Shown here in pieces: positions 49,922 through 61,634 of a stretch of 64,000 nucleotides of DNA (positions are counted from its first letter, which is position 1; the number at the start of each line of letters is the position of its first letter). Location of the stretch: positions 28,359,598 to 28,423,597 of the forward strand of contig NC_030385.2 in the NCBI RefSeq assembly GCF_001625215.2, read 5' to 3'. The notes under the pieces were generated by a model, which saw nothing but the letters and a program-made list of their open reading frames with translations, ran no database searches and was not told where the DNA came from. The position numbers were made by a program, and so were the translations under genes. This DNA is from Daucus carota subsp. sativus (Eukaryota; Streptophyta; Magnoliopsida; Apiales; Apiaceae).

Positions 49922-52525
49922 ATGCAAGAGATGTCATTCTTCAACAAATATGATAAGGTGCAGCAGCTTCATAGCGAAAGAACTGAGTGGACCTTGCGTG
50001 TTCGAGCTCAGGCTATCTGGAAAATTGTAAACAGAGTAACCCAAGAATTCCGAGGCTTAAATGTTATCTTCGTGGATGATTCAGTAACAGATCTGTTATT
50101 AATATTATCATTAAATGTGTTTGGTCTGTGCACTGTACTTCATCGTTGTGTATTTATTTGTTTCTTAGAACTGGAGGATTCATGCTTTTGTCAGTTCAAA
50201 AATCTGTGTTTTCTTTGATGATATTCTAAAAGAAGGGCTCATCTACACTCTGTCAAACTTCCATGTAAGAGACTACGGGAATGAGGATAATAATAGAGCT
50301 GTGAGATTTGGAAAACACATTTATTTTGCAAATCACACACAGTTGATTCCAGAGGCTGAAAATATAACCAATATTGCACCCTACGCTTTTGATTTGTTTG
50401 CACTAAACGAGGCCAGAAGTTTGCTTGCTGATATTCGGTTCTTATTTGGTAAATTTACAATTCCTACAGTATAGCTTCTTTTTCAAATAACTCTTGCTAC
50501 AACATACACAACTTTAACTGAATTTACATAATTTTATTAGATACTGTTGGTATACTAGAAGACAAGAACATCCAACCTGTTCAGTCCAAAGAGGATGAGA
50601 AGAAAATTCATATTCGATTTAAGATTTCTGATGGCAGGTGATAGTTGTTAAAATTTTCAAACAATGAATAATTTCTGCATATTTATGATAATTACTTAAA
50701 AAACTAAAGATTAAATCTTCAATATTCTTCATATAGGTCATCCATGAATGTCACCTTCTTTGGTGATCTGGCTGTTGAATTTGCAAACTCTGTCAAAGCA
50801 ATAAAAGATGATACCATTACAGTAATAATTGCAAGTGCAAAAGTGAATGAGTACGAAGGTATTATTTTTGTTTTAGAACTGTTTAAGGCGTTGCTTTTAT
50901 CACAACTGTGTTTCAATCTTAAGGCCATTATTTTTATTACAACTGTCTTTCATACAAGTTTATGTGTCACCTTCAGGAATAATATGCTTGAACAATTATC
51001 CTGCGACGAGGTTCTATCTTAACGCAAAACATCCCAGTGTCAAAAAACTAAAACTGAGGTATTAACTCTTGAATTATTTTTGTTTGCTTAAAACAAAAAT
51101 GAAAATAAAAACATTTCATGTAGTTGATGAATTTGCTTCGTTATTTAGGATGTCTGATCCTGCCTACTGTGCCAATAATCTTGAGCCTTTGCCGGAGCAA
51201 ACTCCACCACTATTCTCAGTTGAAGATATCAAAAAACTACCAAAAGAATTTATCGAGGTCTGTTTGCTCAGAATTTATGAAACTACATAATTAGTACAAA
51301 TTATTTGTCAAACTTCATAACTTATATAAACTTAACATGGAACTGCAGAAAAAAGTGAGGTGCCAAATTACTGTGAAGAAGGTTGATGAAAAGAGCAACT
51401 GGTATGACAATGTTTGTACTACATGTCAAGCTGAGGTAACCACCGTCGAGGGAAGGTATCGATGCATCATTTGTTCAAGGAATGTACCTTTTCTAGATAA
51501 AAGGTAATCTTCTGCCTAAACTAACCTTTACTCAAATGTTTGCAATACAAATTTCTTTAGTATGGAAAATGTCGTATTGTCTAAGTTTTCAAAATTGTTT
51601 TCAATATAATCGGAAGTTCAGTTGTTTCCAAGCCAATGTCATTTATAGTTCAAATAACCTTTTAACACAGGATACTCCTAAAACTGTATTTTTTTATTAA
51701 AAAATTAGGTTCAGGATTGCTACACTCTGCAATGATACCACTGGCCTCATTGCCATAATCTTCCCTGATGACGAAATTCAACGAATCATAGGAAAGAATG
51801 CTTTTGAAGTGGAGGATGAAGTAAGATTTCATTTTTACTTTTAAACGAATCAAATGTGGGTTCCAATCATATTTTAAAGATCTGCACTTTTGAAAATTTT
51901 GGCTGACTTATTCATTTTACAGCTGGGGGATGAGAATAAATTTCCCTCTTGCTCAAAATTTTTGAGAAGAAGGACTACGTGATCACTTTAACTATAAATG
52001 AGAGGAATGTTAACAAAACCATCAACATATACAGAGCTACAGATATATCTGATCTCATTGAAGTGTTAGGGAATCATAGTCCCCCAAACTTGGCTGCTGT
52101 TAGTCTAACCAAGGAACCGTTGGTGACCCCTGCAAAGCCTCCAGTCCATAATCCCGCAAAGGCACCCATTGTCGAGAACACGAACAATGCCACTGCCACT
52201 GTAAAACATCCCTTAAACTTCATAATCAATTTTATTTTATGAGCTTTTAAAGTCTCGAGAAAACTGATTGTTTTTTTTAAATGTAAGATATTCAATGCAG
52301 CATTGCCACAGAGACCAGCCCACCTACAGCAAACTCAACCAACAAAGCGAGGAACCGAGTGAAGAAGAATGATGTTCGATATGAAATGGAGGATGATGTC
52401 CCACTTGGCAAATTCAAAATCCTGAAAAAAAACAAGGTGGTAATTGATAACTGCATTAATTTTTTTTCTTATTGACCTCATAATACCTATTTTCTTCTAA
52501 TGAAATTTCTCACACTTAGGTTTGA
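49922..52525 (+). pseudogene. RPA-a: RPA70-like single-strand DNA-binding protein
   Basis: It is homologous to the large subunit of replication protein A, which coats single-stranded DNA; plant Helitrons commonly carry such genes. Exons: 49922-50083, 50169-50448, 50541-50637, 50737-50858, 50977-51058, 51149-51257, 51349-51503, 51709-51820, about 51923-52200, about 52301-52435, with a possible last piece GTT-TGA at 52520-52525. OB-fold segments include NWRIHAFV and SSMNVTFFGDLA, and a zinc ribbon CTTC...CIIC lies in exon 7. One frame shift lies near 51945 in exon 9, where FPSLLKIF-type sequence changes frame, so only the C-terminal tail is affected. The start ATG is chosen because it opens the exon after a clear acceptor. 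Confidence 0.8.
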
Positions 52526-53012
52526 TTGTGTTGCTGTATTTCAATGGTGGAATTGTGGAACTTGATTTTCTTTTGGTAGTTGGCAATTCTTCTTTTGGAA
52601 ACTATCTTTTGCTGGGCTGTCCTTTTTCTATTTTGTTGGTCAATGGAGATGCTTTGGAAGATTTACATTCCCTTTTGATGAAACAGTGCCACAGAACTCA
52701 TTAATGTAGATGCATTCTGGTGACATTATTAAGATACTGCTGACAGTATTAAGTTGTAATATTCCTTTCTTGGCAATTACTGTCAGGGCTCTTGCTGCTG
52801 TGTTGTAGCTATCATAAACGCTGTTTTTGAAAAACAAACTTGGTTGGTATGAACTCAGTAAAAGCAAATGTTTTCTTTATTTTTTTATATTATTTGTCAA
52901 GAATCTGTATTTATGTGTTATCTTGAATGGTTCTACAAATAAAACTTCTATATATAGACAAACCAATTCATAAGTTGAATCCTCTAAATTTGTTGGCTTT
53001 GCAAACAAAAAT
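52526..53012. other. Spacer between the two RPA genes
   Basis: About 490 bp of T-rich sequence follow the probable RPA-a stop. A TATATATA run at about 52950-52957 lies about 60 bp before the RPA-b ATG and may be its TATA box. Nothing else is recognised. Confidence 0.45.
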
Positions 53013-55211
53013 ATGGCAACTAAAAAGTATGATAGCTTCAGTGCTTTAACCAAAACAAATACCTACTTCATTGTCCCAACAAGAGTTTTGAACCTGTGGA
53101 GAGGTTATCGAAGAACCGGAGAACCTTTCAAAGGCTTCAATCTTTTGCTGCTTGATCACAAAGTAAGTTTAAAACACTGTACACTTTTATTAAACTAATA
53201 TTCCCAGCCAGTTGTGTTTCTCTAATTAATTTGTAAATTATTTATCAGCGAGCGAGGATCCATGCTTTTGTTCCTTACAACCTAGCAGAGGAGTTTGAGC
53301 CTATGATTAGAATTGGAAACCTCTATTTGTTGGAGAATTTCACTATTCAACATTACAAAGTTGATGAGAAGTTCCGTTGTCTCCGAATGGATTTTCAAAT
53401 TGTTTTCAACGAGGAAACGGAGATGAACCCGCGGGAAGAAAATTTGGTCAACGTAGAGAACTGCTGGTTCGATTTCTTTGACATTGCTGAACTGCCAACT
53501 CTGTCCAAGCAGAATACATACTTAACTGGTAGATCAAAACTTATAAATCAGTAGTACAACAACCTAAACAAGTACAGATTACCCTTTTTTTATTATTTTG
53601 TTGGTTGTGCAGATGTGGTAGGAATCATGGAGGAGCATGATCATATTCGGAGAATCAAGAATTGCAACGGGGTCATACAGTCACAGCTGATTTTTGAAAT
53701 AACGGATGACAGGTACATGAAAACAAAAACATCTTCTTTTATATGTAACACTCAACAAAAAAAAATTACTGAAATGATAAATGACCCCTATATATATATT
53801 ATTCCCTTCAAGATCAAGTGTCAGAGTTACTTTATGGGATGACTTTGCGAGGCACTTTGCTGAAAGCTTGAAAGAAGCTCAAGAATTTCCAGTCATCCTT
53901 ATTCTTGGTTGTGCTAGGGTCACCACATGGTCAGGTATGTCTACTTGGAATAGATAAGATTGGAATGTTTTCAGTAACATTGATTATAAGATTTTTTCCT
54001 AATGTGGTTTACCAGAGCAAGTAATTTTGACTCATGTTGGGGCTACAAATTTCTATATCAACTGCAATCACCGTAGCGTGAATGAGCTGAGGAAACTGTA
54101 AGTAGCTTAGTATTCTATCTTTCATTAATAATTAGACCAGTAAATGCAAAAAGAAATTGAAATTCATTACATTAAGCAAACATGTTAACCTCCTTTTGTT
54201 TACAGTCTAGCACAGAAGAAGATCTCAACAAAGAGTGTTTGCAATGAAAACAGACGAGCAATGAAATATTATAAGCTGGATAACATACCAACACTAGGAG
54301 TTGACCACGCTGAGGTAAAAAAAAATATAAAGACTATCACTTTTCTCAAAACTTAATGTAAACTGCACTAAATTCTCAACAAGGTTGGTTCATAATTTTT
54401 CAGAGGCAAATCTTCTGCAAAGTCAAACTGACTGCTTTCCAGCAAGTTAAGTCATGGTTCCAACCTACATGCACCTCATGCTATGCTAAAACTGTCAAAG
54501 TAGAAGGCCAGGACACATGCACAGTTTGTCAAAGGGTTGTTCTTTATGCAGATAACATGTAAGTGTACAGACAGCTCTATCATAATTTACTAAACTGTTT
54601 ATAAACATAGCATGGGTGAAAAAATTTTGTGATGCAGGTTTGAGTTGTATGCAATTGCATCTGATGAAACTGGATCTATGATGATTATACTTGAAGAGCG
54701 TGAAGTTAAGAAATTGATTGCCAAAACAGTCTCTGACATTACGGATGAGGTGATTAGTCAATAATAAACTCCCCCTATTTTGTATATAATTTCAACTTAA
54801 ACTAATGCAAATCGATTATACACTAACTTATTCTATTTTTTTCAGGGAAACAACGATGACAGTTTTCCCACAATTCTAAATACTATCATTTGCAAGGAGT
54901 ACACACTAAAAGTCAGAGTCCAGATGGATAACATTCTTAAAAAATCAGAATTCTATTTGGTTACTGATATTATGCCAGGAATTCTTACTGAAGGACACCA
55001 ACAACCTCAGCTCTCCATCCCCCATCCCATTGAAAGCATTGATGCACAGGCAAGCAAATCCACTATCATTCTTATTATCACAGTCAATGTACTTAAACAC
55101 TTATTATCTCAGTCAATGTACTTATACAGTATATTCACTTTCTTACAATTACAGCCATCATCCTCAGCCTGCACTAATGGTATCATATCAACTATCAATC
55201 TCAATTCCTAA
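53013..55211 (+). CDS. RPA-b: RPA70-like single-strand DNA-binding protein, intact
   Basis: Exons: 53013-53162, 53249-53528, 53613-53712, 53813-53934, 54016-54097, 54206-54314, 54404-54558, 54638-54749, 54846-55049, 55155-55211, giving about 456 aa. If the last intron (GC-AG type, 55050-55154) is retained the frame stays open and gives 491 aa. It starts MATKKYDSFSALTK. OB-fold segments include RARIHAFVPYNLAEEF and SSVRVTLWDDFARHF. The zinc ribbon CTSC...CTVC is in exon 7. Exons 2 and 4-8 have the same lengths as those of RPA-a (280, 122, 82, 109, 155, 112), so the two are duplicates. It is shorter than host RPA70 (about 600 aa or more) because the N-terminal protein-interaction domain is absent. 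No break seen. Confidence 0.87.
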
Positions 55212-55973
55212 ATATCTGGCACACTACATGGCAGCAACAGATCTGAGAAAGTTCGTCTAAGTTATCTATTATCAGTTCTATTAGTTAAATCAAATATCAC
55301 ATCTGTTTGTGATTTAATATTTTCCTAAGCAATATGTACTTTACATTCTCATACATGAATGAATGCTTATCTATATTTGGAAAATTAGTGCCCTAAATTT
55401 GGTAGAGCCATAAAACTATTAACTATATATGATGAGTTATCATAACAACAGAGTCTTTGCAAAGACATTAATTAAGTTTTAAAAGTACCAAAGAATACAA
55501 ATGGTGCATTTTATAATATACCTGCAACAAAATACCAGTTTGCAGAGGCTTTCCCACCATCATCACTTGCCTTGGTGCATTATTCAAAAGTAATGAAGTC
55601 TCTAACCTGCAAAATTTTAATACTGTACTGCAAGGAGGAATTGACATAAATTATTGACACTACTTTCATAACAACTTAAAAAAACAGTACTTGCTGACAT
55701 ATGATCTAAAACTATAATAGTTGAATTAAAAATCTAATACCAACTTCCAAATTTAACACTCAAATTCATAACATCATATTGATAGTCAGGCCAGCTCAAT
55801 GTTAGAAAGTTTCACAAAAGTGCGGCAGTAGTAAGCAACATTCTCACAGAATTCTGAACCATTACTAACAATTTCAAAGATAACTACTTCAACATAACGC
55901 AGACACATAATTGCAGAACAGTACTTTTTCATTTTGTCAACTACAATTTAAACAAGCAAGACATAACATGGTT
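55212..55973. other. Spacer between convergent RPA-b and B3b
   Basis: About 760 bp of AT-rich sequence lie between the 3' ends of two genes that face each other. No coding sequence or clear repeat is seen; it should contain both transcript ends. Confidence 0.45.
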
Positions 55974-57516
55974 CTATGCACCATGATTCCTGAGCACTTG
56001 AAGAGCAAAATGCTGAATAGAGTTCCTTGCACATTTCAGCACAACCACGTCTCCCAAATGCAAGCCCAGGTCATCTCTGAATTGGATCCACCCATCGTGG
56101 ATTGTGGTACGGTTGCTCTTCCCACCACGATTCCCCACCTGCAACTTCCAACCTTTCTCCTCTGAGTAGATGCTGATATAGTCTTTTTTCTTCCACAAAC
56201 CAGTGATAGCAATGTAATCAGTTGAAATATCCTACATTAACAGAGGTAACATACAGTAAAAGTAAAAAATCTTAACCACAAAACTACAGTACAGAAGCAT
56301 ATTTCAACCACATAATAGAAAAATTAATTTCTTAACCACAGATATCCAGTACAAATATAAGATTGGTCAATATACAACAACATATTAATTTCTTACCACT
56401 CCATACACATATTTGTACAAGTGGTGAGGCTGGACAATGATCTCAATACGTCCAAAGACAGGAAGTGCATGCGAGTTTAACCCTATAATAGAAATTCAAG
56501 TGTAAAATCAGTACTTTCAAAGATGATAAAATTAAAGCAAAACACAATTAAGAGTACACATTGTCTACCACTAGACAGAGGAGTTCCAGGAAATATGTAC
56601 TCCACAAAGTCGTAGTCGAAAAAGGAAATAGTTGTTACACCAGGCTCCTCATAACTAAACAACACCAAGTTAAAGGAACTGAAATCTTGAATTCCCTCCA
56701 TTGACCAGAATTTGTTGAGACCACAAAATCTCCCAACATCATGTTTGTACACACCCTCAGTTCACTTCCCATTGCTAAAAATAAAGTTCTGATACCCGGG
56801 CAAAAGGTGGAAAGCTTTCTTAAATGAGCGAGGGTGCTCCTGTGAAAACAAAATTTTACATACCAAGCATTTCAAAAAGTCTATATAATCTTATATTTTA
56901 AAATGGAAAAATGAGGAGCTTACAAATTCATCAAACATTGTCTCCTCCTCTTTCAAGAATTTGATAAACTTCAAACCACCAGATTTAACATTCACTAAAA
57001 ACATATAAACAATAATAAATCAGTACAATATCAAGGGCCTAAACAACAGAATGAAATAAGTGTTTGAGTTGAAAGCAAAAGACATACCATTTCGAGGACG
57101 ACCCTTTTGCGTTTCATGAACCAAAAGGGGATACTCAATCTCCACAAGGTTCTTCCCAATAACATAAACATTAAAACCAGATTGCCCATCATATTCAAAC
57201 ACAAGAAGTTGCCCAGGTTCCATTTCAAAATCCTCATACAAGCTAGACATGTCATAAATCAAGCCTCCCTCTTGGTAATTGAAAACATGAATTTCATAAC
57301 CATTTCGAAATTTCAACATAAAAGAATTCGCCAGCTTATTACCATATTTGCTGAGAATCTTTTCCGGCAACATCTAAAAAAAAACCAAAAATGAGTAAAG
57401 GAACAAATTTCTTTCACCACTACAAAATAGGGGTAACTAACCATTTCTTCCGACATTAAGTCCGCATCTGTTAGGAATTTGATGAACTTCTCAACAATGA
57501 TCCCCGATGTCTCCAT
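55974..57516 (-). pseudogene. B3b: three-domain B3-like gene, Helitron cargo copy 2
   Basis: Minus-strand exons: 57516-57442, 57373-57088, 56994-56924, 56839-56569, 56482-56397, 56231-55974, exactly 349 codons, the same total as B3a. The first B3 domain reads LPEKILSKYGNKLANSFMLK to MEPGQLLVFEYDGQSGFNV, very close to REM/VRN1 B3 domains. The second is HPRSFKKAFHLLPGYQNF to YDFVEYIFPGTPLSSG. The third runs from DISTDYIAITGLWKKKD to LHLGDVVVLKCARNSIQHF. A single TGA at 56764-56762, where B3 domains often have Trp, interrupts the second domain. MET at 57516 aligns with the start of B3a; an in-frame ATG 12 bp upstream is possible. It converges on RPA-b. A host B3 gene is less likely, given the paired copy. 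Confidence 0.78.
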
Positions 57517-60500
57517 AACCCTAATCAATACCCTTTATTAATAAGCGAAACCACATTTCGGTGGAACATCGGTACCAAAAGTACCAAAATTTGGTCACTT
57601 TCCTATTGATTAGGATTTTATAAACATTATTATACTATTATCAAAAGACTTCTATATCGAATAGAATTTTATTATTAAAGACTTCAATATTCATTAGCAC
57701 AATGAAATACTTCTGTATTGATTAGAATTTTACTCCTGTTAAAGACTTCAATATTGATTAGGACAATGTCATTTAATTTTTTTTATTTAATAAAAATAAT
57801 TATTATAGAATTATGAAAAGTTTTTCGTATTGTTAGAATTTTATAGTTGTTATTATAACAATTATTAATATTATACAATTATGAAAAGACTTCTATGTTG
57901 ATTCAGATTTTATTATTAAAAATTTCAATATTGATTAAGATTTTATAATTATTAGTGTTTAGGATTTTGTTATGTAACATTTATCACACAGTTAAATCGC
58001 TAACAATTTAACTTATGAAACAGTATTCATATCAAAATTTGGGTATCATCACATTATTTTTTAATTTAAACTTTCATATTGATTAGGATTTTATAACCAT
58101 TATTATACTATTATCAAAAGACATCTATATTGAATAAAATTTTATTATCAGAGATTTCGATATTCATTAGGACAATGAAAGACTTTGTATTGATTAGAAT
58201 TTTACTCCTGTTAAACACTTCAATATTGATTAGGATAATGTCATATAATTTTTTTATATAATAACAATAATTATTATAGAATTATGAAAAGTTTTTCGTA
58301 TTGTTAGGATTTTATAGTTGTTATTATACATTGTTAGGATTTTATAATTATTATTATACAATTATGAAAAGACTTCTATGTTGATTCAGATTTTATTATT
58401 AAAAATTTCAATACTGGTTAAGATTTTATAATTATTAGTGTTTAGGATTTTGTTATGTAACATTTATCGCGCAGTTAAATCGCTAACAATTTAACTTATG
58501 AAACATTATTTATATCAAAATTTGGCTATCATCACATTATTTTTTATTTAACAATTATTACTATTATCAAAAAATTTCTATATTTGTCATGATTTTGTAT
58601 TATAACAATTATCTCACTAATAAAAATATATTCCCAACAAAATTATTTGTTTTAATTTCTAAAACTCAATAATTTAATATACGGAACAACTCTGTAAATC
58701 TTTTATCATACTTCAGATTTCAAATAAATAAGAAGTTCATATTGATATTAATATAATATCCATATATAATTTTTATCAATAAGCCGAATCAATATCATCA
58801 AAATACTAAATATCAAAATGCCAAAATTTTATTATTATCATATAATTTTTAATAATAATAATAATTATTATTATTATCATATAACTATGAGAATACTTCC
58901 ATTTATGATCAGAATATTTGTAATATATAATGATTATCACACTAACAAAATTACGGTCAACAAAGCTACTCATTTTAAATTTTAAAACTCAAATAATTTA
59001 TTTTATCAAATAACTTTAATTTGGTTATCATCATATAATTTTTTTTATTCAGCAGTAATAATAATTATACTATTATAGATTTTATAGTGAAATAATGTCC
59101 TACCAATAGAATAATAATGTCAACGAAATTATTGGTTTTAATTTCTAAAACTCATAAAATTTAATTTACGAAACAAATATATAAAATTTCTATCATATTT
59201 GAGAATTAAAATAAACAAGATTCAATATTGATACTAAAGTACCAAAAAACTTGGTCATATATTTTTTAATAATAATAATAATAATCATTCAGTGCTCTTC
59301 AGAAGATTGCGATAAAGACGAATAAGACGGTGGTAACACTGACTTGACAATGAAAACGTTTTCAAAGAGAATGAAGCTATTGTCCAGAAGATTGCGATAA
59401 AGACGAATAAGGCGGTGGTAACACTGACTTGACAATGAAAACTCAAAGAGAATGAGGCCATTGTCCATATTGCAACATATAACAAAATAACTAAAACACA
59501 AGACATAAGTCAAAAAATTTGATATCAAATTAGTTTTGGAAAGTTAATTAATTTTGTCAAACTACAATATTAGTTTATCAAACTCCAACTAGAATTATAT
59601 ATGATGTTTGCCTATTAGATGAATAAAATAACAACAATAATTTCAATAAGTATATCAAAAATATGTTTTGTCCAATAAATAATAAATTTGAAAAAATATA
59701 TAATCCCGTGCTTGGCACAGAGACCCATATTGTTATGAAATAAATTTAAAATAGGATCAAATTTTAATATATAAAAAACGTCATATTAAATAGAAATATA
59801 TGAGAATACTTCCATGTATGATCAGAATTTTTGTAATATAATGATTAACACACCAACAAAATTTCAGTCAACAAAGCCATTCAATTTAAATTTTAAAACT
59901 CAAATAATTTATTTTATAAAATAACTTTAATTTGATTATCATCATATATTTTTTTATTCGGCAGTAATAATAATTACACTAATATAGATTTTATAATAAA
60001 ATAATATACTACTAATAGATTACTAATGTCAACGAAATTATTCGTTTTAATTTTTAAAACTCATACAATTTAATTTACAAAAAAATTTTATAAAATTTCT
60101 ATCATATTTCAGAATTAAAAAAAAAAACAAGATTCAATATTGATACAAAAGTACCAAAAAAATTGGTCATATTTTTTTTTAATAATAATGATTATTACCA
60201 TTCAGTGCTCTTCAGAAAATTGCGATAAAGACGAATAAGGCGATGGTAACACTAACTTGACAAATAGAAACTCAAACAGAATGAAGTCATTGTCCATATT
60301 GCAACATATCATAAAAGAACCGAAACACAAGACATACGTCAAAATATTTGATATCAAATTAGTTTTGAAAAGTTAATTAAATTTGTCAAACTACAATATT
60401 AGTTTATCAAACAACTATAACACCGTTGTTAGATCTACAAAAGCTCCAACTATAATTATATATAATGTTTGCCTATTAGATGAATAAAATAATTGCGACT

Positions 60501-60636
60501 AGAAAGTCGTATATTAAATAACAATAATTTAAATATCATTTAAAATAATAATTTAAATAGATATAATAAAATATGATAATGTAATTAAAAAAGACATTAT
60601 TCTTCCAATAAATAACAAATTTTAAAATTTTATTTA
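57517..60636. other. AT-rich 3' zone of the Helitron
   Basis: Three kilobases with no conserved coding sequence. It should include the B3b promoter and contains the two tandem duplications listed separately (57604-58565 and 58885-60660). Base composition is extreme, with long AT stretches and ATTATT microsatellite runs near 58855 and 59270. Confidence 0.6.
57604..58565. repeat. Tandem duplication, period about 473 bp
   Basis: TATTGATTAGGATTTTATAA at 57604 recurs at 58077. The two copies stay alignable through ACTTCAATATTGATTAGGA, GAAAAGTTTTTCGTATTGTT and AGTTAAATCGCTAACAATTT. The second copy has an extra partial repeat near 58320-58345. Confidence 0.85.
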
Positions 60637-60660
60637 AACCCGTGCTTGGCACGGGTTATC
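58885..60660. repeat. Tandem duplication of the Helitron 3' end, about 0.87 kb
   Basis: The first copy covers about 58885-59730 and the second about 59798-60660. Shared marks include GAGAATACTTCCAT(T/G)TATGATC, TTCAGTGCTCTTCAGAA, TTGCGATAAAGACGAATAAG and CCATTGTCCATATTGCAACA. The first copy ends CCCGTGCTTGGCAC followed by AGAGACCC, a decayed terminal hairpin; the second ends with the perfect hairpin and CTAG. The first copy also has an internal 70-bp duplication (about 59296-59440). Confidence 0.85.
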
Positions 60661-61558
60661 AGCTAGTATAATTAAAACACTAAACCCATAAATAGCTGCA
60701 TGCAATCACTGTAATGATAAATAAAACTTGAAAAAACGAAATAAAACCAAACCTCTTAAGCAGCTGAGTAGTACAAACAATGGAGAGTTGTAGAAGACGA
60801 TGACTTAGTACCGGGCTTTGAAAAATTTAGAAATGCTGTAATGAAATATTACTGCTTTAATGTATCCGTTACCCACATCTTAGTGTTAAGACAATTTAAT
60901 TAAGTGAAAATTCAAATACTTTAAGTTAGGTAGGGAGTTACCTCAAATTAATGCAGATACCTTTTACTAATATCAATGGAACAAAGCATGCTCATCCTTT
61001 TTCGATATTTTTATTAAAATAATTTGTTTTTGTTCTTTTTACTTGAGAAAAACCCAAATTACTTCAATTTTTATTAAAAGGATGTTTTTTTAAAGGAGTA
61101 TAATTGTTGATTACTAAAATGATAATCAAATATTTAGTAATTTTAGAGAAACACAAAATTCTAAAAGAAGTTCTTTTTGAACATCAACTCAAACCAAACA
61201 AATATTATATTTTACAAACTTTGATAATTTTAAAAATGGTGTGATTATCGTTTAAAATTATTGAACATCAAAGCTTATTCCCAAGAAGATGAATTATATT
61301 TTTTTTTTATAGAATATAATGTCTTAAAGGAATATAAACTTTGATTTTACGTATAGTATAATTCTTTTCTTCACACAAAACATTATGTAGTTATCTATAT
61401 AATACTTATTTTCTCAATTCATCATTGATTCAGTTTATTCTCATCCAACTTATAAAGATAGTGAAATGTTCTACGGATAATATTGTACATATAATATTAT
61501 GCTTTATCATTTCTTCGTGAAATTTAACAACTGTTTCATTGCAAAAATTGATTTATAT

Positions 61559-61587
61559 GCCCATGCGTAGCGGGCAAAAATTACTAG
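61559..61587 (+). mobile_element. Helitron-type 3' terminus
   Basis: GCCC (61559-61562) and GGGC (61572-61575) flank ATGCGTAGC, then eight bases and CTAG (61584-61587) followed by T. The stem is imperfect but the spacing fits a Helitron end. Its element probably extends to the left; no boundary is seen. Confidence 0.55.
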
Positions 61588-61605
61588 TTAAAATAATTTT
61601 TATAT

Positions 61606-61634
61606 GCCGCCGCAACGCGCGGCTTCTCAACTAG
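61606..61634 (+). mobile_element. Helitron-type 3' terminus
   Basis: GCCGC (61606-61610) and GCGGC (61619-61623) form a stem around CGCAACGC, followed by TTCTCAA and CTAG (61631-61634), then T. It lies 47 bp beyond the previous terminus, as expected if one Helitron inserted just before the tail of another. Confidence 0.55.

Larger units (their letters stand above)
36441..60666 (+). mobile_element. Large Helitron (24.2 kb) with Rep-helicase, RPA and B3 genes
   Basis: This is a rolling-circle DNA transposon. The 5' end TCAATATACTTATATAAAG follows A (36440). The 3' end is a perfect 9-bp hairpin AACCCGTGC-TTG-GCACGGGTT (60637-60657), five bases, CTAG (60663-60666), then T. This is exactly the A/T insertion layout of plant Helitrons. 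In order it holds duplicated 5' ends, a promoter, Rep-helicase (+), B3a (-), a 220-bp repeat array, RPA-a (+), RPA-b (+), B3b (-), an AT-rich zone with two tandem duplications, and the 3' end. All gene types but RPA-b have one to three breaks, so this copy is probably not autonomous now. The pairing of the two ends is inferred; other 3' tails lie at 61,587 and 61,634. Confidence 0.75.

Noticed and set aside
46463-57516. B3a and B3b as resident host genes rather than Helitron cargo
   Set aside because: They lie between the best terminal pair, occur as two matched copies around the RPA pair, and are both decayed like the rest of the element. The possibility stays open only if another 3' end proves correct.
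59289-59528. Small minus-strand gene in the Helitron 3' zone
   Set aside because: The frame arises from a 70-bp duplication and repeats itself; the same DNA recurs near 60.2 kb with stops.
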